A DNA stretch of 62,100 bases from NCBI GenBank assembly GCA_018241325.1, contig JAFEEB010000020.1, forward strand, positions 31,300 to 93,399. The letters run 5' to 3'. Source of the stretch: Pseudomonadota bacterium (lineage in GTDB: Bacteria > Pseudomonadota > Gammaproteobacteria > Burkholderiales > Burkholderiaceae_C). The notes under the pieces were generated by a model. The model worked only from the letters and a program-made list of their open reading frames with translations, had not been told where the DNA came from and made no database searches. The position numbers were made by a program, and so were the translations under genes. Below, piece after piece: positions 19,548 through 29,256 of the stretch; the first letter of the stretch is position 1; the number at the start of each line of letters is the position of its first letter.

Positions 19548-19928
19548 ATGAGCATTCCCGTCGCACTGCCCGAGCTGGGCCAGGCCATGGCCCGCTACCG
19601 TTTTGCCTATTTGCTGACGAGCCCCGGCCAAGGCGCACCGCACGCCACCGCCACGGCCGTGACGCTGCAGGGCGGCGTGCTGCACATCGCTGGCATTGGC
19701 CGACGCACGCGCGCCAACATCGAGCGCGAGCCGGCGGTGGCGCTGGTGTGGCCGCCGGCATCCAGCGACGAGCATTCGCTGATCGTGGACGGCACGGCCG
19801 CGCTCGAAGGCGAGGGCCTGCGCATCACGCCCACGCGCGCCGTGCTGCACCGCTCGGCGCCGGCGCCAGAGCCAACGGCGCCGGGCGCCTGCGGGTCGGA
19901 TTGCATCGAGCTGAACCTGCCCGGCTGA
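19548..19928 (+). CDS. Pyridoxamine 5'-phosphate oxidase-like FMN-binding protein
   Basis: 126 aa. The split-barrel pattern FAYLLTSPGQGAPHATATAV followed by GVLHIAGIGRRTRANIERE and VALVWPP resembles the PPOX-like flavin-binding family. The substrate is unknown; many such proteins bind FMN, F420 or heme. The start at 19,548 follows an AGAGGGG ribosome site 11 bases after the ilvD stop, so it may be co-transcribed with ilvD. The C-terminus CGSDCIELN has two cysteines. Annotation stays at family level. Confidence 0.7.
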   Translation: MSIPVALPELGQAMARYRFAYLLTSPGQGAPHATATAVTLQGGVLHIAGIGRRTRANIEREPAVALVWPPASSDEHSLIVDGTAALEGEGLRITPTRAVLHRSAPAPEPTAPGACGSDCIELNLPG

Positions 19929-20042
19929 CACGGAGCGCGGGGGCGAAAGACCCCACCGCATGCGGCCTCAACGCGGCGCTGCGCGTGGCCCGCACAGGGG
20001 CTGCGGCAGAATCATCCGATCAACAACCCACGGAGATTTCGC

Positions 20043-20273
20043 ATGGCCGACACATGGCTCCCCTCGCTCATCACCACCACCCCGCAAGAAGGCTTCGAGC
20101 TGGCCATCACGCTCAGCCGCCGCGGCGTCAAGTACACGCAGCCGGACCCGGCGGTGCTGCACAAGCTGCGCCCCGAATACTCCAACGACGCGCATGAGCT
20201 GACGGCGGCATCGCAGGTGATTGCCACCAACTTCCAGACCGTGGCGGCGGCCAACAACTATTGGCGCAAGTGA
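20043..20273 (+). CDS. Small hypothetical protein
   Basis: 76 aa, no family recognised. A GGAG site precedes the ATG and the codon use is typical of the genome. The sequence is polar with a mixed fold and has no membrane or signal segment; it ends NFQTVAAANNYWRK. It is convergent with ribD (31 bases between stops) and 114 bases downstream of the FMN-binding-like gene. Confidence 0.65.
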   Translation: MADTWLPSLITTTPQEGFELAITLSRRGVKYTQPDPAVLHKLRPEYSNDAHELTAASQVIATNFQTVAAANNYWRK

Positions 20274-20304
20274 GCCGAACGTCGGCCGTCACTGACGTCG
20301 ATCG

Positions 20305-21411
20305 TCAGCGGCCGGCCACGCGCGCCCGTATGCGCAGGTCAGCGCCCACGCGGTCGATGCCGATGTATTCGAGCCGCGGCCCTTCGGCCAGTTCGGTGAA
20401 GGGGCCCAGCGCGGCCAGCGGCGCGCCCTCGCCCAGCAGGCGCGGCGCCTGGTAGAGCAGCAGCTCATCCACCGCGTCGGTACGCCACAGTGCGGCATTC
20501 AGTTGCGCGCCGGCTTCCACGTGCACTTCATTGATCTCGCGCCGCGCCAGTTCGGCCAGCAGGGATGACAGGTCGAATCGGCCGCCGGCTCCCGGCAGTT
20601 GCAGCACGTCGGCGCCGCGATCACGCAAGTCCTGCTCGCGCCGGGCATCCGCGCCGCCGGCACCCACGATGCACACTCGGCGCTGCGGCACCTGCCACAG
20701 CCGTGCCTCCAGCGGCGTGCGCAATCGGCTGTCCGCGATGACCAGCATCGGCTGACGGGTCGCGTCCGGCAGGCGCACGTCCAGGCGCGGGTCGTCACGC
20801 AGCACGGTGCCGATGCCGGTGAGCACCGCACACGCGCGGGCGCGCCAGGCGTGGCCGTCTTCGCGCGCCGCCGGCGAGGTGATCCACTGGCTGGTGCCAT
20901 TGGGCAGGGCGATGCGTCCGTCCAGTGACGCGGCCACCTTCATGCGCACCCAGGGGCGCTGCCGCGTCATGCGACTGAAAAACCCGACGTTCAACTCGCG
21001 CGAGGCCTCGGCGCCGGCCCCCACTTCCACCTCGATGCCGGCGGCCCGCAAGCGCTCGAGTCCCTGCCCCGCCACGCGCGGGTTGGGGTCTTGCAGTGAA
21101 GCGACCACCTTGCACACGCCAGCGGCAATCAGCGCGTCGGCGCACGGGCCGGTACGGCCGTGGTGCGCGCAGGGCTCGAGCGTGACGTAGGCCGTGGCGC
21201 CCGCCGTGACGCGGCCGCGCGCCTGCGCATCGCGCAAGGCCATCACCTCGGCATGCGCCTGCCCGGTCGCTTGGGTGTGGCCCTGACCAATGACCTGGCC
21301 ATCGGCATCCACCAGCACGCAGCCCACCGCCGGATTGGGCGGGCAGATCAAGCGCGCCCGCTCCGCCAGGGCGAGCGCCATGGCCATGAAGGGTTCAACC
21401 GGCGGTGGCAT
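20305..21411 (-). CDS. ribD: Bifunctional riboflavin deaminase/reductase
   Basis: 368 aa. The N-terminal deaminase has the zinc site HAE (in GQAHAEVMALRD) and PCAHHGRTGPC. The C-terminal HTP reductase domain contains VRMKVAASLDGRIALPNG and INEVHVEAGAQLNAALW. It catalyses the second and third steps of riboflavin synthesis. The start MPPPVEPFMAMAL at 21,411 gives family length; a start 14 codons upstream is possible. It lies just left of the tRNA terminator; no other rib gene is in the window. Confidence 0.95.
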   Translation of the reverse strand: MPPPVEPFMAMALALAERARLICPPNPAVGCVLVDADGQVIGQGHTQATGQAHAEVMALRDAQARGRVTAGATAYVTLEPCAHHGRTGPCADALIAAGVCKVVASLQDPNPRVAGQGLERLRAAGIEVEVGAGAEASRELNVGFFSRMTRQRPWVRMKVAASLDGRIALPNGTSQWITSPAAREDGHAWRARACAVLTGIGTVLRDDPRLDVRLPDATRQPMLVIADSRLRTPLEARLWQVPQRRVCIVGAGGADARREQDLRDRGADVLQLPGAGGRFDLSSLLAELARREINEVHVEAGAQLNAALWRTDAVDELLLYQAPRLLGEGAPLAALGPFTELAEGPRLEYIGIDRVGADLRIRARVAGR

Positions 21412-21456
21412 GTTTGGTGTGGACGGGACAAGCACGTTGCACGCCCGGCACAAAGA

Positions 21457-21486
21457 AAAAGGGCCTGATCAAAATCAGGCCCTTTT
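21457..21486 (-). terminator. Intrinsic terminator of the tRNA cluster
   Basis: A perfect 13-bp stem (AAAAGGGCCTGAT and its complement) with a 4-base loop. On the minus strand it ends in TTTTTCTTT, placed just after the tRNA-Asp 3' end. Confidence 0.85.
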
Positions 21487-21492
21487 GAGCTT

Positions 21493-21569
21493 TGGCGGAG
21501 TGGACGGGACTCGAACCCGCGACCCCCGGCGTGACAGGCCGGTATTCTAACCGACTGAACTACCACTCC
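21493..21569 (-). tRNA. tRNA-Asp (GTC)
   Basis: 77 nt including encoded CCA. The acceptor GGAGTGG pairs with CCACTCC. The anticodon loop CTGTCAC carries GTC, and the T arm is GCGGGTTCGAGTCCCGT. Last of three tRNA genes transcribed leftward after gltX. Confidence 0.97.
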
Positions 21570-21617
21570 GCGTCGGTGTCACGTTCGGCTCGAAGCGAGC
21601 CCAAGTGCGACAAAACT

Positions 21618-21693
21618 TGGCGACCCTACGGGGATTCGAACCCCGGTACTCACCGTGAAAGGGTGATGTCCTAGGCCTCTAGACGATAGGGTC
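21618..21693 (-). tRNA. tRNA-Glu (TTC)
   Basis: 76 nt with CCA. The acceptor GACCCTA pairs with TAGGGTC, the anticodon loop CTTTCAC carries TTC, and the T arm is CGGGGTTCGAATCCCCG. It is encoded two genes downstream of the enzyme that charges it (gltX). Confidence 0.97.
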
Positions 21694-21723
21694 AAAACCT
21701 TCAGACGTTCTCGACACTTGTTT

Positions 21724-21799
<76 letters not shown>

Positions 21800-21836
21800 G
21801 TTTGTGGGTGTCGAGCCTCGCATTATATGCTGGATT

Positions 21837-23246
21837 TCACCGCGTTCTCAATCGCGCCAGAACTTTTTCGCGCTGATGCAGGGCCAGCACTGCATCGACC
21901 GACGGCGTTTGCGGCGTGCCCATGACCAGCACGCGCACCGGCATGGCCAGTTGCGGCATTTTCAGGCCGTGTTCGGCCAGGGTTTGCTTGAGCGCGGCGG
22001 CAATGTCGGGGGCCGTCCACGGCGTCGATTCGAGCCGCGCGGCCAGGCTGGCCAGCGCGGGCCTGACGGCATCGGTGACGTGCTGGGCCAGGTCCCTGGC
22101 CGCAGGTTGCACGTCGGCGTAGTACGGCAGCAGCCAGTCGGCCAGGGCCACGGTGGTGTCGCAGCGGTCCTTGAACAAGTCGCACAGCGCGGGCAGGCGC
22201 TCGTCGGCGGCGATGCCGCGTGTTTGCAGTTGCGCAGCCACCAGCGGCGCCAGCGCGCTGCCTTCCAGGGCCTTCAGGTGCTGGGCGTTGACCCAGCGCA
22301 GCTTGGCCTCGTCGAACTGGCCGGCGCTCCTGCCCAGATGGTCGAGGTTGAACCACTGCAGAAACTGCGCGCGCGAGAAGATTTCATCGTCGCCATGGCT
22401 CCAGCCCAGGCGCGCCAGGTAGTTGACCATGGCGTCGGGCAAATAGCCCTCGTCGCGGTACTGCGTGACGGCCTTGGCGCCATTGCGCTTGCTCATCTTC
22501 TCACCCTGCTCGTTCAGCACGGTGGGCAGGTGCGCAAACACCGGCACACTCGCGCCCAGGGCCTCGAAGATGTGGATCTGGCGCGGCGTGTTGTTGACGT
22601 GGTCGTCGCCGCGAATGACGTGGGTGATGCCCATGTCCATGTCGTCCACGCAGACGCAGAAGTTGTAGGTGGGCGTGCCGTCGGGGCGGGCGATGACGAG
22701 GTCATCGAGCTCGCTGTTCTGAAATTCGATGGGGCCCTTGCACTTGTCGTCCCAGCCGACCACACCCGAGAGCGGCGTCTTGAAGCGCAGCACGGGCTTG
22801 ACGCCTTCGGGAATTGGCGGCAGCGCCTTGCCGGGCTCGGGGCGCCAGGTGCCGTCGTAGCGGGGCTTTTGCCTGGCGGCCATCTGGCGCTCGCGCAGCG
22901 CATCCAACTCGGCCACGCTCATGTAGCAGGGGTACACATGGCCGGCGGCCTGCAATTGCGCCAGCACGGCCTTGTAGCGGTCCATGCGCTGCATCTGGTA
23001 GTACGGACCCTCGTCGGGATCGAGGCCGAGCCACGCCATGCCTTCCAGAATGACGTCCACGGAGGCCTGGGTCGAACGCTCCAGGTCGGTGTCTTCGATG
23101 CGCAGGATGAAGGTGCCGCCCTGCGAGCGCGCAAAGGCCCACGGGTACAGCGCCGAGCGGATGTTGCCCAGGTGGATGAAGCCGGTGGGCGATGGCGCGA
23201 AGCGCGTGCGCACGGGCGAGGCCGATGAACCTTGATTTTGAGACAT
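21837..23246 (-). CDS. gltX: Glutamyl-tRNA synthetase
   Basis: 469 aa class I synthetase. The HIGH-type motif is [13 protein letters not shown] (about residues 18-30) and the KMSKS motif is EKMSKRNGA (about residue 240). [10 protein letters not shown] and [13 protein letters not shown] are also typical, with the C-terminal anticodon-binding domain intact. It charges tRNA-Glu, whose gene lies downstream in the same orientation, so enzyme and substrate may share a transcript. Confidence 0.97.
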   Translation of the reverse strand: MSQNQGSSASPVRTRFAPSPTGFIHLGNIRSALYPWAFARSQGGTFILRIEDTDLERSTQASVDVILEGMAWLGLDPDEGPYYQMQRMDRYKAVLAQLQAAGHVYPCYMSVAELDALRERQMAARQKPRYDGTWRPEPGKALPPIPEGVKPVLRFKTPLSGVVGWDDKCKGPIEFQNSELDDLVIARPDGTPTYNFCVCVDDMDMGITHVIRGDDHVNNTPRQIHIFEALGASVPVFAHLPTVLNEQGEKMSKRNGAKAVTQYRDEGYLPDAMVNYLARLGWSHGDDEIFSRAQFLQWFNLDHLGRSAGQFDEAKLRWVNAQHLKALEGSALAPLVAAQLQTRGIAADERLPALCDLFKDRCDTTVALADWLLPYYADVQPAARDLAQHVTDAVRPALASLAARLESTPWTAPDIAAALKQTLAEHGLKMPQLAMPVRVLVMGTPQTPSVDAVLALHQREKVLARLRTR

Positions 23247-23280
23247 TTCGTGCTCTGGCGCCCGCCTTTCCTGCGCGGGC

Positions 23281-23302
23281 AGCTATTCAATTGATAGTAT
23301 TC
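23281..23302 (+). repeat. AT-rich micro-repeat c (between metZ and gltX)
   Basis: AGCTATTCAATTGATAGTAT; GCTATYAA and TTGATAGT form a near-palindrome. This copy is intergenic. Confidence 0.6.
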
Positions 23303-24554
23303 AGGTGATGCGGCCGCAGCTGTCCAGCCCGTGCGAGAGGTCGCGCAGGATGTCGGGCACGTGCTCCAGCCCCACCGACAGGCGAATCAAACCCTGCCCC
23401 ACGCCGGCGGCCTGGCGTTGCGCTTCGCTCAAGCGCCCGTGCGAGGTGCTGGCCGGGTGGCTGATGAGGGTGCGCACGTCGCCCAGGTTGGTGGCAATCG
23501 AACAAACGCGCGTGCTGTCGATCACGTGAAAGGCGCGCGCGCGGCCCTGCTCGGGGCTGGCGGCCTTGACGCTGAAGGCAATCACCGAGCCGCCCACGCC
23601 GCCCTGCTGCGCCATGGCCAGCTGGTGCTGCGGGTGCGAAGGCAGGCCGGGGTAGAACACGCGCTCGACGGCGGGGTGCGCCTCCAGCCAGCGGGCGATC
23701 TGCAGCGCGTTGGCGCTTTGCGCGGCCACGCGCAGGCTGAGCGTTTCCATGCCCTTGTGCACCACCCAGGCGTTGAAGGGCGAGAGCACCATGCCGGCGG
23801 TGCGGATCAGCGGCGCGAACACCCCGTCGATCAGCTTGCGCGAGCCGCAGATGGCGCCGGCCATGACGCGGCCCTGGCCGTCGAGAAACTTGGTGCCCGA
23901 GTGGATGATGAGGTCGGCCCCCAGCGCCAGCGGCTTTTGCAGCGCGGGGGTGGCAAAGCAGTTGTCCACGGCCAGCAGCGCGCCGGCTTTTTTGGCGATG
24001 GCGGCCAGCGCGGCGATGTCGCACACCTCGGTGAGCGGATTGGTGGGCGTTTCGGCAAACAGCAGGCGCGTATTGGGGCGCAGGGCCGCGCGCCACTGGC
24101 CCACGTCGGTTTGCGAGACAAACGAGGTCTGCACGCCGAAGCGCGCGAACTCGCTGCCCAGCAGCTTGATGGTGGAGCCGAACATGGACTGCGAGCAGAT
24201 CACGTGGTCGCCGCTTTTGAGCAGGCCCATCGCCATCAGCAGGATGGCCGACATGCCGGTGCTCGTGGCAATGGCCGCCTCGGCACCCTCCAGCGCGGCC
24301 AGACGGCGCTCGAAGGCGGTGACCGAGGGGTTGCTGGTGCGGGTGTAGGTGTAGCCCTCCTCCTGCATCGCAAAGCGGCGCGCCGAGGTCTCGGCGTCCG
24401 GCTGGATGAAGCAGCTGGTGAGGTACACCGCCTCGGAGTGCTCGCCATAGGCGCTGGGCGGGATGGACACGCGCACGGCCAGGGTATCGGGGTGCAGGCC
24501 CTCGGGCAGGTCCCGAGCGTTCAATTCATGGGCGTTCATGGTCAGCTCATTCAT
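23301..24554 (-). CDS. metZ: O-succinylhomoserine sulfhydrylase
   Basis: 417 aa PLP-dependent Cys/Met-metabolism enzyme. The lysine-containing SGTKFLDGQGRVM motif and GEHSEAVYLTSCF match MetZ. It forms homocysteine directly from O-succinylhomoserine and sulfide. The start MNELTMNAHEL at 24,554 overlaps the purF stop by one base (TGATG), deciding among several candidates and implying translational coupling. The purF-metZ order is conserved in many Beta- and Gammaproteobacteria. Confidence 0.93.
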   Translation of the reverse strand: MNELTMNAHELNARDLPEGLHPDTLAVRVSIPPSAYGEHSEAVYLTSCFIQPDAETSARRFAMQEEGYTYTRTSNPSVTAFERRLAALEGAEAAIATSTGMSAILLMAMGLLKSGDHVICSQSMFGSTIKLLGSEFARFGVQTSFVSQTDVGQWRAALRPNTRLLFAETPTNPLTEVCDIAALAAIAKKAGALLAVDNCFATPALQKPLALGADLIIHSGTKFLDGQGRVMAGAICGSRKLIDGVFAPLIRTAGMVLSPFNAWVVHKGMETLSLRVAAQSANALQIARWLEAHPAVERVFYPGLPSHPQHQLAMAQQGGVGGSVIAFSVKAASPEQGRARAFHVIDSTRVCSIATNLGDVRTLISHPASTSHGRLSEAQRQAAGVGQGLIRLSVGLEHVPDILRDLSHGLDSCGRIT

Positions 24555-26029
24555 CAGTCGGCATGGTCTGGCGCGGCCGACTCGCGCGGGCGCTCGGCGT
24601 TCAGGCGCGCCAGGTCGCCCTCGGAGATGTCGCCGGTGACGTACACGCCGTCGAAGCACGAGGCGTCGAAGCGCGTCACGCGCGGGTTCACGCTGGACAC
24701 CGCCTGCTTCATGCCCTCCACGTCCTGGTAGATCAGCGCGTCGGCGCCGATGATCTGCCGCACTTCTTCGACGCTGCGCCCGTGCGCCACCAGCTCCTCG
24801 CGCGTGGGCATGTCGATGCCATAGACGTTGGGGTGGCGCACCGGCGGCGCGGCGCTGGCCAGATACACCTGGCGCGCGCCGGCATCGCGCGCCATCTGCA
24901 CGATCTCCTGGCTGGTGGTGCCGCGCACGATGGAGTCATCGACCAGCAGCACGTTGCGCCCGGCGAACTCGCTGGCGATCAGGCCCAGCTTTTGGCGCAC
25001 CGAACGCCGGCGCACGGCCTGGCCCGGCATGATGAAGGTGCGGCCCACGTAGCGGTTCTTGACGAAGCCTTCGCGGTAGGGCTTGCCCAGCGCGCGCGCC
25101 AGCTCGTTGGCGCTGGGGCGGCTGGATTCGGGGATGGGGATGACGACGTCGATCTCGCTGGGCGGCACGGTGGATACCACGCGCTTGGCCAGCGTCTGCC
25201 CCAGGTTCAGGCGGGCCTGATAGACCGAGATGCCGTCCAGCACCGAGTCGGGCCGCGCAAGATAGACGTACTCGAAAATGCAGGGCGACAGGCTGGGCCG
25301 GTCGGCGCATTGCCGCGCATGCACCGTGCCGTCCAGCGTGACGAACAAGGCCTCGCCGGGCGCCACGTCGCGCTCCAGCACGTGGCCGGTGCCCTCCAGC
25401 GCCACCGATTCGCTGGCCACCAAGACGGCGCCGCCGGCCGCGCGCCCGAAGCACAGCGGCCGGATGCCGAAGGGGTCGCGAAACACCAGCATGCCGCAGC
25501 CGGCGATGTGCGCGATCACGGCGTACGAGCCGCGCAGGCGCTGGTGCACCGCGGCCACCGCGGCAAAGGCCTGCTCGGGCCCCATCTGGCCGCCGCGCGT
25601 GGCCTGCTGCAGTTCGTGCGCCAGCACGCCCAGCAGCACTTCGGAGTCGCTGCCGGTATTGATGTGCCGGTGATCGCCCTCCAGCAGCTCGCGGCGCAGG
25701 GCGTGGGCATTGGTCAGGTTGCCGTTGTGCACCAGCACCAGGCCGAAGGGCGCGCTGGTGTAGAAGGGCTGCGCCTCTTCCTCGCTGTCGGCGTTGCCGG
25801 CGGTCGGGTAGCGCACCTGACCCAGGCCGCTGGTGCCCGGCAGGCCACGCATGTTGCGGGTGCGAAACACGTCGCGCACCATGCCCTTGGCCTTGTGCAT
25901 GAAGAACTTGCCGCTCTGCTGCGTCACGATGCCGGCGGCATCCTGGCCGCGGTGTTGCAGCAGGAGCAGCGCGTCGTAAAGCGTTTGATTGACCGGCGCG
26001 GTGCTGACCACGCCGACGATGCCACACAT
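24554..26029 (-). CDS. purF: Amidophosphoribosyltransferase
   Basis: 491 aa. First committed step of purine synthesis: PRPP plus glutamine to phosphoribosylamine. The N-terminal nucleophile Cys2 is in MCGIVGVVS. The glutaminase domain has HNGNLTNAHALR and GRGDR-like segments, and the PRPP loop is NVLLVDDSIVRGTTSQEI. It lies in the conserved folC-dedD-cvpA-purF run; metZ follows with overlapping codons. Confidence 0.97.
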   Translation of the reverse strand: MCGIVGVVSTAPVNQTLYDALLLLQHRGQDAAGIVTQQSGKFFMHKAKGMVRDVFRTRNMRGLPGTSGLGQVRYPTAGNADSEEEAQPFYTSAPFGLVLVHNGNLTNAHALRRELLEGDHRHINTGSDSEVLLGVLAHELQQATRGGQMGPEQAFAAVAAVHQRLRGSYAVIAHIAGCGMLVFRDPFGIRPLCFGRAAGGAVLVASESVALEGTGHVLERDVAPGEALFVTLDGTVHARQCADRPSLSPCIFEYVYLARPDSVLDGISVYQARLNLGQTLAKRVVSTVPPSEIDVVIPIPESSRPSANELARALGKPYREGFVKNRYVGRTFIMPGQAVRRRSVRQKLGLIASEFAGRNVLLVDDSIVRGTTSQEIVQMARDAGARQVYLASAAPPVRHPNVYGIDMPTREELVAHGRSVEEVRQIIGADALIYQDVEGMKQAVSSVNPRVTRFDASCFDGVYVTGDISEGDLARLNAERPRESAAPDHAD

Positions 26030-26071
26030 GATGAAAGGGTCCTGAATTGAGCGAGCCCGAAGGCCCGATTG

Positions 26072-26560
26072 TCACGTCGAAAGGTATTGCCCGAGGGCGG
26101 GCGGCAAAATGGGCCGCAGTTGCGCGAGTGCCTGGTTCAACCAGGGGCCGCTGGCCGACTCGCGCCACCAGGGCTCGCCGCCCTGCCCCGCCAGCTGGAT
26201 GGCCGCCGCCAGCACCAGCAGCAGCAGCGCGCCGCGCAACACGCCGAACACGGCGCCCAGCAAGCGGTCCACCGGCCGCATGCCCAGCGCGCGCGCGGCG
26301 CCGCGCACGGCCCAGGCCAGCATGCCGCCGGCAAAGGCCACGGCGATGAACACCAGCACAAAGCCGGCCGCAAAGCGCCATTCGGCGGACGCATCGCCCA
26401 TCGGCAGCACGTGACCCAGCGGTTCGGCGACCCAGCGGGCGGCAAAGTAGGCAAGCACCCAGCCGCCCAGCGACAGCGCCTCGTACAGCAAGCCGCGCCA
26501 GGCGCCCAGCAGCAGCGAGGCCAGCAAGATACCCAGGCAAATCCAGTCAAACGGGTGCAT
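26072..26560 (-). CDS. cvpA: CvpA family membrane protein
   Basis: 162 aa with four predicted membrane helices: FDWICLGILLASLLLGAWRG, ALSLGGWVLAYFAARW, FAAGFVLVFIAVAFAGGMLAW and LLGAVFGVLRGALLLLVLA. CvpA was first linked to colicin V production and contributes to envelope homeostasis. The start MHPFDWICLG follows family alignment. An ATG at 26,581 overlapping the upstream gene's stop (TGATG) would add seven residues and is also plausible through coupling. It is upstream of purF, as in E. coli. Confidence 0.92.
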   Translation of the reverse strand: MHPFDWICLGILLASLLLGAWRGLLYEALSLGGWVLAYFAARWVAEPLGHVLPMGDASAEWRFAAGFVLVFIAVAFAGGMLAWAVRGAARALGMRPVDRLLGAVFGVLRGALLLLVLAAAIQLAGQGGEPWWRESASGPWLNQALAQLRPILPPALGQYLST

Positions 26561-26580
26561 GGCCAGCCCAGCGTGACGCA

Positions 26581-27504
26581 TCAAAGGCTGAAGACGCCGC
26601 CCGTCAATCCGGCTTTCTTCAGGGCGTCGGCGGCTTTCTCGGCCTCGGCGCGGCTGGCAAACGGCCCCACGCGCACGCGGGTGCGCTTGCCGTCCTTGGT
26701 GTCCACCACCTGCGTGTAGGTCTTCAGGCCGGCGCGCTCGGCCTTCTGGCGCGCCTCCTGCGCCTTGTCGCTTTCGGCAAACGCGCCAATCTGCACGATG
26801 AAGCGACCCGCATCGCCGCCCGCCGCCGATGCCGCGGGCTTGGCGGCAGGGGGGGTGCCGCCCGCCAGCGCGGCGCGGGCCCGCGCGGCCTCCTCGCGCT
26901 GCTTGCGGGCGTCGGCCTCACGGCGGGCCTTGGCCTCGGCCTCCTGCTGGGCCTTGGCCTTGGCTTCCTGAGCCTGGGCCTTGGCCTGCTCGTCGCGCCG
27001 GGCCTTGGCGCGGGCTTCGTCCTCTTGCGCGGCTTTGGCCTTGGCCTTGGCGTCGTCGTCGCGCACAGGCGGCGCGGCGACGGGCGCGGGGGTGGCGTCG
27101 GGCGCGCGCGCGGCACTGGCACTGGCCGGCGCGGGCTTGGACGCCGCGTCGCCGCCCGCTGCCTTGGCCGCGGGCGACACCACCTCTTCGCGCTCGCTCA
27201 GGCTGGCCGGGGCCGCCACGTCGGCCGCTTTGGGCGCCTTGGGCGCCGCCAGGGGCGCGGCGCTGTCACGGTCGGGAATGGTGATGGGGGCGTTGATGGC
27301 CACCGGCCGCGGCTGGGTGTCGAACAGCAGCGGAAAGCCGATGACCGCCACCAGCACCAGCACGACCGCGCCGATCAGGCGATGGCGCGCGCGCCGGCGC
27401 AGGCTCTCGACCGTTTCGGTCGATGCGTTGGCGGCCGCCTCGGCGGTGCGTGGGGACGTCTTGGCAGGGCTGGCGTTGCTCTGGCGAAACTTGAAAAATG
27501 CCAT
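26581..27504 (-). CDS. dedD: SPOR-domain protein (DedD-like cell division protein)
   Basis: 307 aa. One membrane helix (about residues 42-60, IGAVVLVLVAVIGFPLLF) is followed by a long Ala/Lys/Pro/Glu-rich linker (about 75-215). A C-terminal SPOR domain begins GRFIVQIGAFAESDKAQEAR and binds denuded septal peptidoglycan. The linker has repeated AKA and ARR tracts typical of coiled or extended spacers. Position between folC and cvpA equals dedD of E. coli. Confidence 0.9.
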   Translation of the reverse strand: MAFFKFRQSNASPAKTSPRTAEAAANASTETVESLRRRARHRLIGAVVLVLVAVIGFPLLFDTQPRPVAINAPITIPDRDSAAPLAAPKAPKAADVAAPASLSEREEVVSPAAKAAGGDAASKPAPASASAARAPDATPAPVAAPPVRDDDAKAKAKAAQEDEARAKARRDEQAKAQAQEAKAKAQQEAEAKARREADARKQREEAARARAALAGGTPPAAKPAASAAGGDAGRFIVQIGAFAESDKAQEARQKAERAGLKTYTQVVDTKDGKRTRVRVGPFASRAEAEKAADALKKAGLTGGVFSL

Positions 27505-27520
27505 GGTGCAGGGTCAGCAG

Positions 27521-28825
27521 TCAGCGATCGGCGTGCTGCCAGGGCGCGTCGGAGTCCAGGTGCGGCACACCTTGCTCGAGCACGCCGCCGACGGTGAAAA
27601 ACGAGCCAAAGCAGACGATTCTATCAGTGGGTTGCACGCGCGCGGCCGCCGCATGGAAGGCCTGCATGGGCGAGGCAAACAGCTCGGAGGCGGCGCCGGC
27701 GCGCTGCGTGATGGAGCGCCACAGGGCCTGCACGTCCTGCGCCTTGGCGGCGCGCGGCGTGGGCAGGTCGGTGAAGTACCAACGGTCGATCAGCGGGTCC
27801 ATCTGCCGCAGGATGGCGGGAATGTCCTTGTCGGCCATGGCGCCGAACACGCCGTGCGTCATCAGGAACGAGCCCATGGCGTCCAGGCTTTGCGCCAGCG
27901 CCGCCACCGCGTGCGGGTTGTGCGCCACGTCCAGAATGACCACCGGATGGCCCGACACCACCTGAAAGCGCCCGGGCAGATCCATCAGGCCGAAGCCGTT
28001 GCGCACGGCCTGCGCCGTCACCGGCAATCGCGTGCGCAGCGCGTCCAGCGCGGCCAGCACGCCCGAGGCATTGAGCAACTGGTTGGCCCCGCGCAGGGTG
28101 GGATAGCCCAGCCCGCTGTAGCGCCGCCCGCGCCCGGCCCAGGCCCATTGCTGCGGGTTGTTGCCCTGGTAGTTGAAGTCGCGCCCCAGCAGCCACAGGT
28201 CGGCCCCGATGGCCTGCGCGTGCGCGATCACGCTTTGCGGCGGCACCGGGTCGCTCACGATGGCGGGCTTGCCGGCGCGCATGATGCCGGCCTTCTCGAA
28301 GCCGATCTTCTCGCGCGTGTCGCCCAGCAGCGCGGCGTGGTCGATGTCGATGCTGGTGATGAGGGCGCAGTCGGTGTCGATGATGTTGACCGCGTCCAGC
28401 CGCCCGCCCAGGCCGACCTCGAGAATCACCGCGTCCAGCCCCGCGCGCGCCATCGCCTGCAAGATGGCCAGGGTGGTGAACTCGAAATAGGTCAGCGAGA
28501 CCTCGCCGCGCGCGGCCTCGACCTGCTCCAGGCAGGCCACCAGCTCGGCCGCGTCGATGGACTGGCCCCGAATGCGGCAGCGCTCCTCGAAATGGATCAG
28601 GTGCGGCGAGGTGTAGAGCCCCGTGCGGTAGCCCGCCTGCAGCAAGATGGCCTCGAGCATGGCGCAGGTGGAGCCCTTGCCGTTGGTGCCGGCCACGGTG
28701 AACACGGGGCAGTCAAAGCGCAGCTGCAGGCGCTCGGCCACCGCGCGCACGCGCTCCAGGCCCAGTTCGATCACGGCGGGATGCAGTCGCTCGCAATACG
28801 CGAGCCATTCGGAAAGAGTTTTCAT
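27521..28825 (-). CDS. folC: Bifunctional folylpolyglutamate/dihydrofolate synthase
   Basis: 434 aa. ATP-binding loop VAGTNGKGSTCAMLE is near residue 49, with the Mur-ligase type EVGLGGRLDAVNIID and conserved DVAHNPHAV. It adds glutamates to dihydropteroate and folates. The start MKTLSEWLAYCERLHP at 28,825 is the normal N-terminus. It is the first gene of the folC-dedD-cvpA-purF-metZ run. Confidence 0.95.
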   Translation of the reverse strand: MKTLSEWLAYCERLHPAVIELGLERVRAVAERLQLRFDCPVFTVAGTNGKGSTCAMLEAILLQAGYRTGLYTSPHLIHFEERCRIRGQSIDAAELVACLEQVEAARGEVSLTYFEFTTLAILQAMARAGLDAVILEVGLGGRLDAVNIIDTDCALITSIDIDHAALLGDTREKIGFEKAGIMRAGKPAIVSDPVPPQSVIAHAQAIGADLWLLGRDFNYQGNNPQQWAWAGRGRRYSGLGYPTLRGANQLLNASGVLAALDALRTRLPVTAQAVRNGFGLMDLPGRFQVVSGHPVVILDVAHNPHAVAALAQSLDAMGSFLMTHGVFGAMADKDIPAILRQMDPLIDRWYFTDLPTPRAAKAQDVQALWRSITQRAGAASELFASPMQAFHAAAARVQPTDRIVCFGSFFTVGGVLEQGVPHLDSDAPWQHADR

Positions 28826-28877
28826 GGCGGCGCCGATTGTCGCGCCAAGCGCCTGCGCCATGGCATCATCGCCGGCC

Positions 28878-29249
28878 ATGACCACGCCATCCGTCACGCT
28901 CTACGGCATTGCCCACTGCGACACCGTGAAGAAGTCGCGCGCCTGGCTGGCCGAGCACGGGGTGGCGGTGCGCTTTCACGACTTCAAGAAGGTGGGCGTG
29001 CCACCCGATCATCTGCAACGCTGGATCGACGCGGTTGGCTGGGAGCGCCTGCTCAACCGCCAGGGCACGACCTGGCGCAAGCTGGATGCGGCCACGCAGG
29101 CGGGCGTGACCGACGCCGCCAGCGCCGCCGCCCTGCTGCAAGCGCACGCCAGCGCCATCCGCCGCCCGGTGATCGAGTGGGACACGGGCGCGCCCGCCAT
29201 CACGGTCGGCTTCGCGCCCGACGACTGGCGGGCGCTGCTGGCCCGCTGA
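28878..29249 (+). CDS. ArsC/Spx-family reductase (YffB-like)
   Basis: 123 aa thioredoxin-fold protein starting VTLYGIAHCDTVKKSRAWL, with a single redox cysteine in the CDTVKK position shared by YffB. It also has a conserved RRPVIEWD motif. YffB-type proteins are glutathione-dependent oxidoreductases of unclear role; arsenate reduction is unlikely. The start at 28,878 avoids the long antisense extension over folC. Cardiolipin synthase follows after 7 bases. Confidence 0.85.
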   Translation: MTTPSVTLYGIAHCDTVKKSRAWLAEHGVAVRFHDFKKVGVPPDHLQRWIDAVGWERLLNRQGTTWRKLDAATQAGVTDAASAAALLQAHASAIRRPVIEWDTGAPAITVGFAPDDWRALLAR

Positions 29250-29256
29250 AGCGCCC

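Noticed and set aside
28878-29249. Calling the small thioredoxin-fold gene an arsenate reductase
   Set aside because: It follows the YffB/Spx pattern (CDTVKK) and has no arsenic-resistance neighbours, so arsC is not justified.
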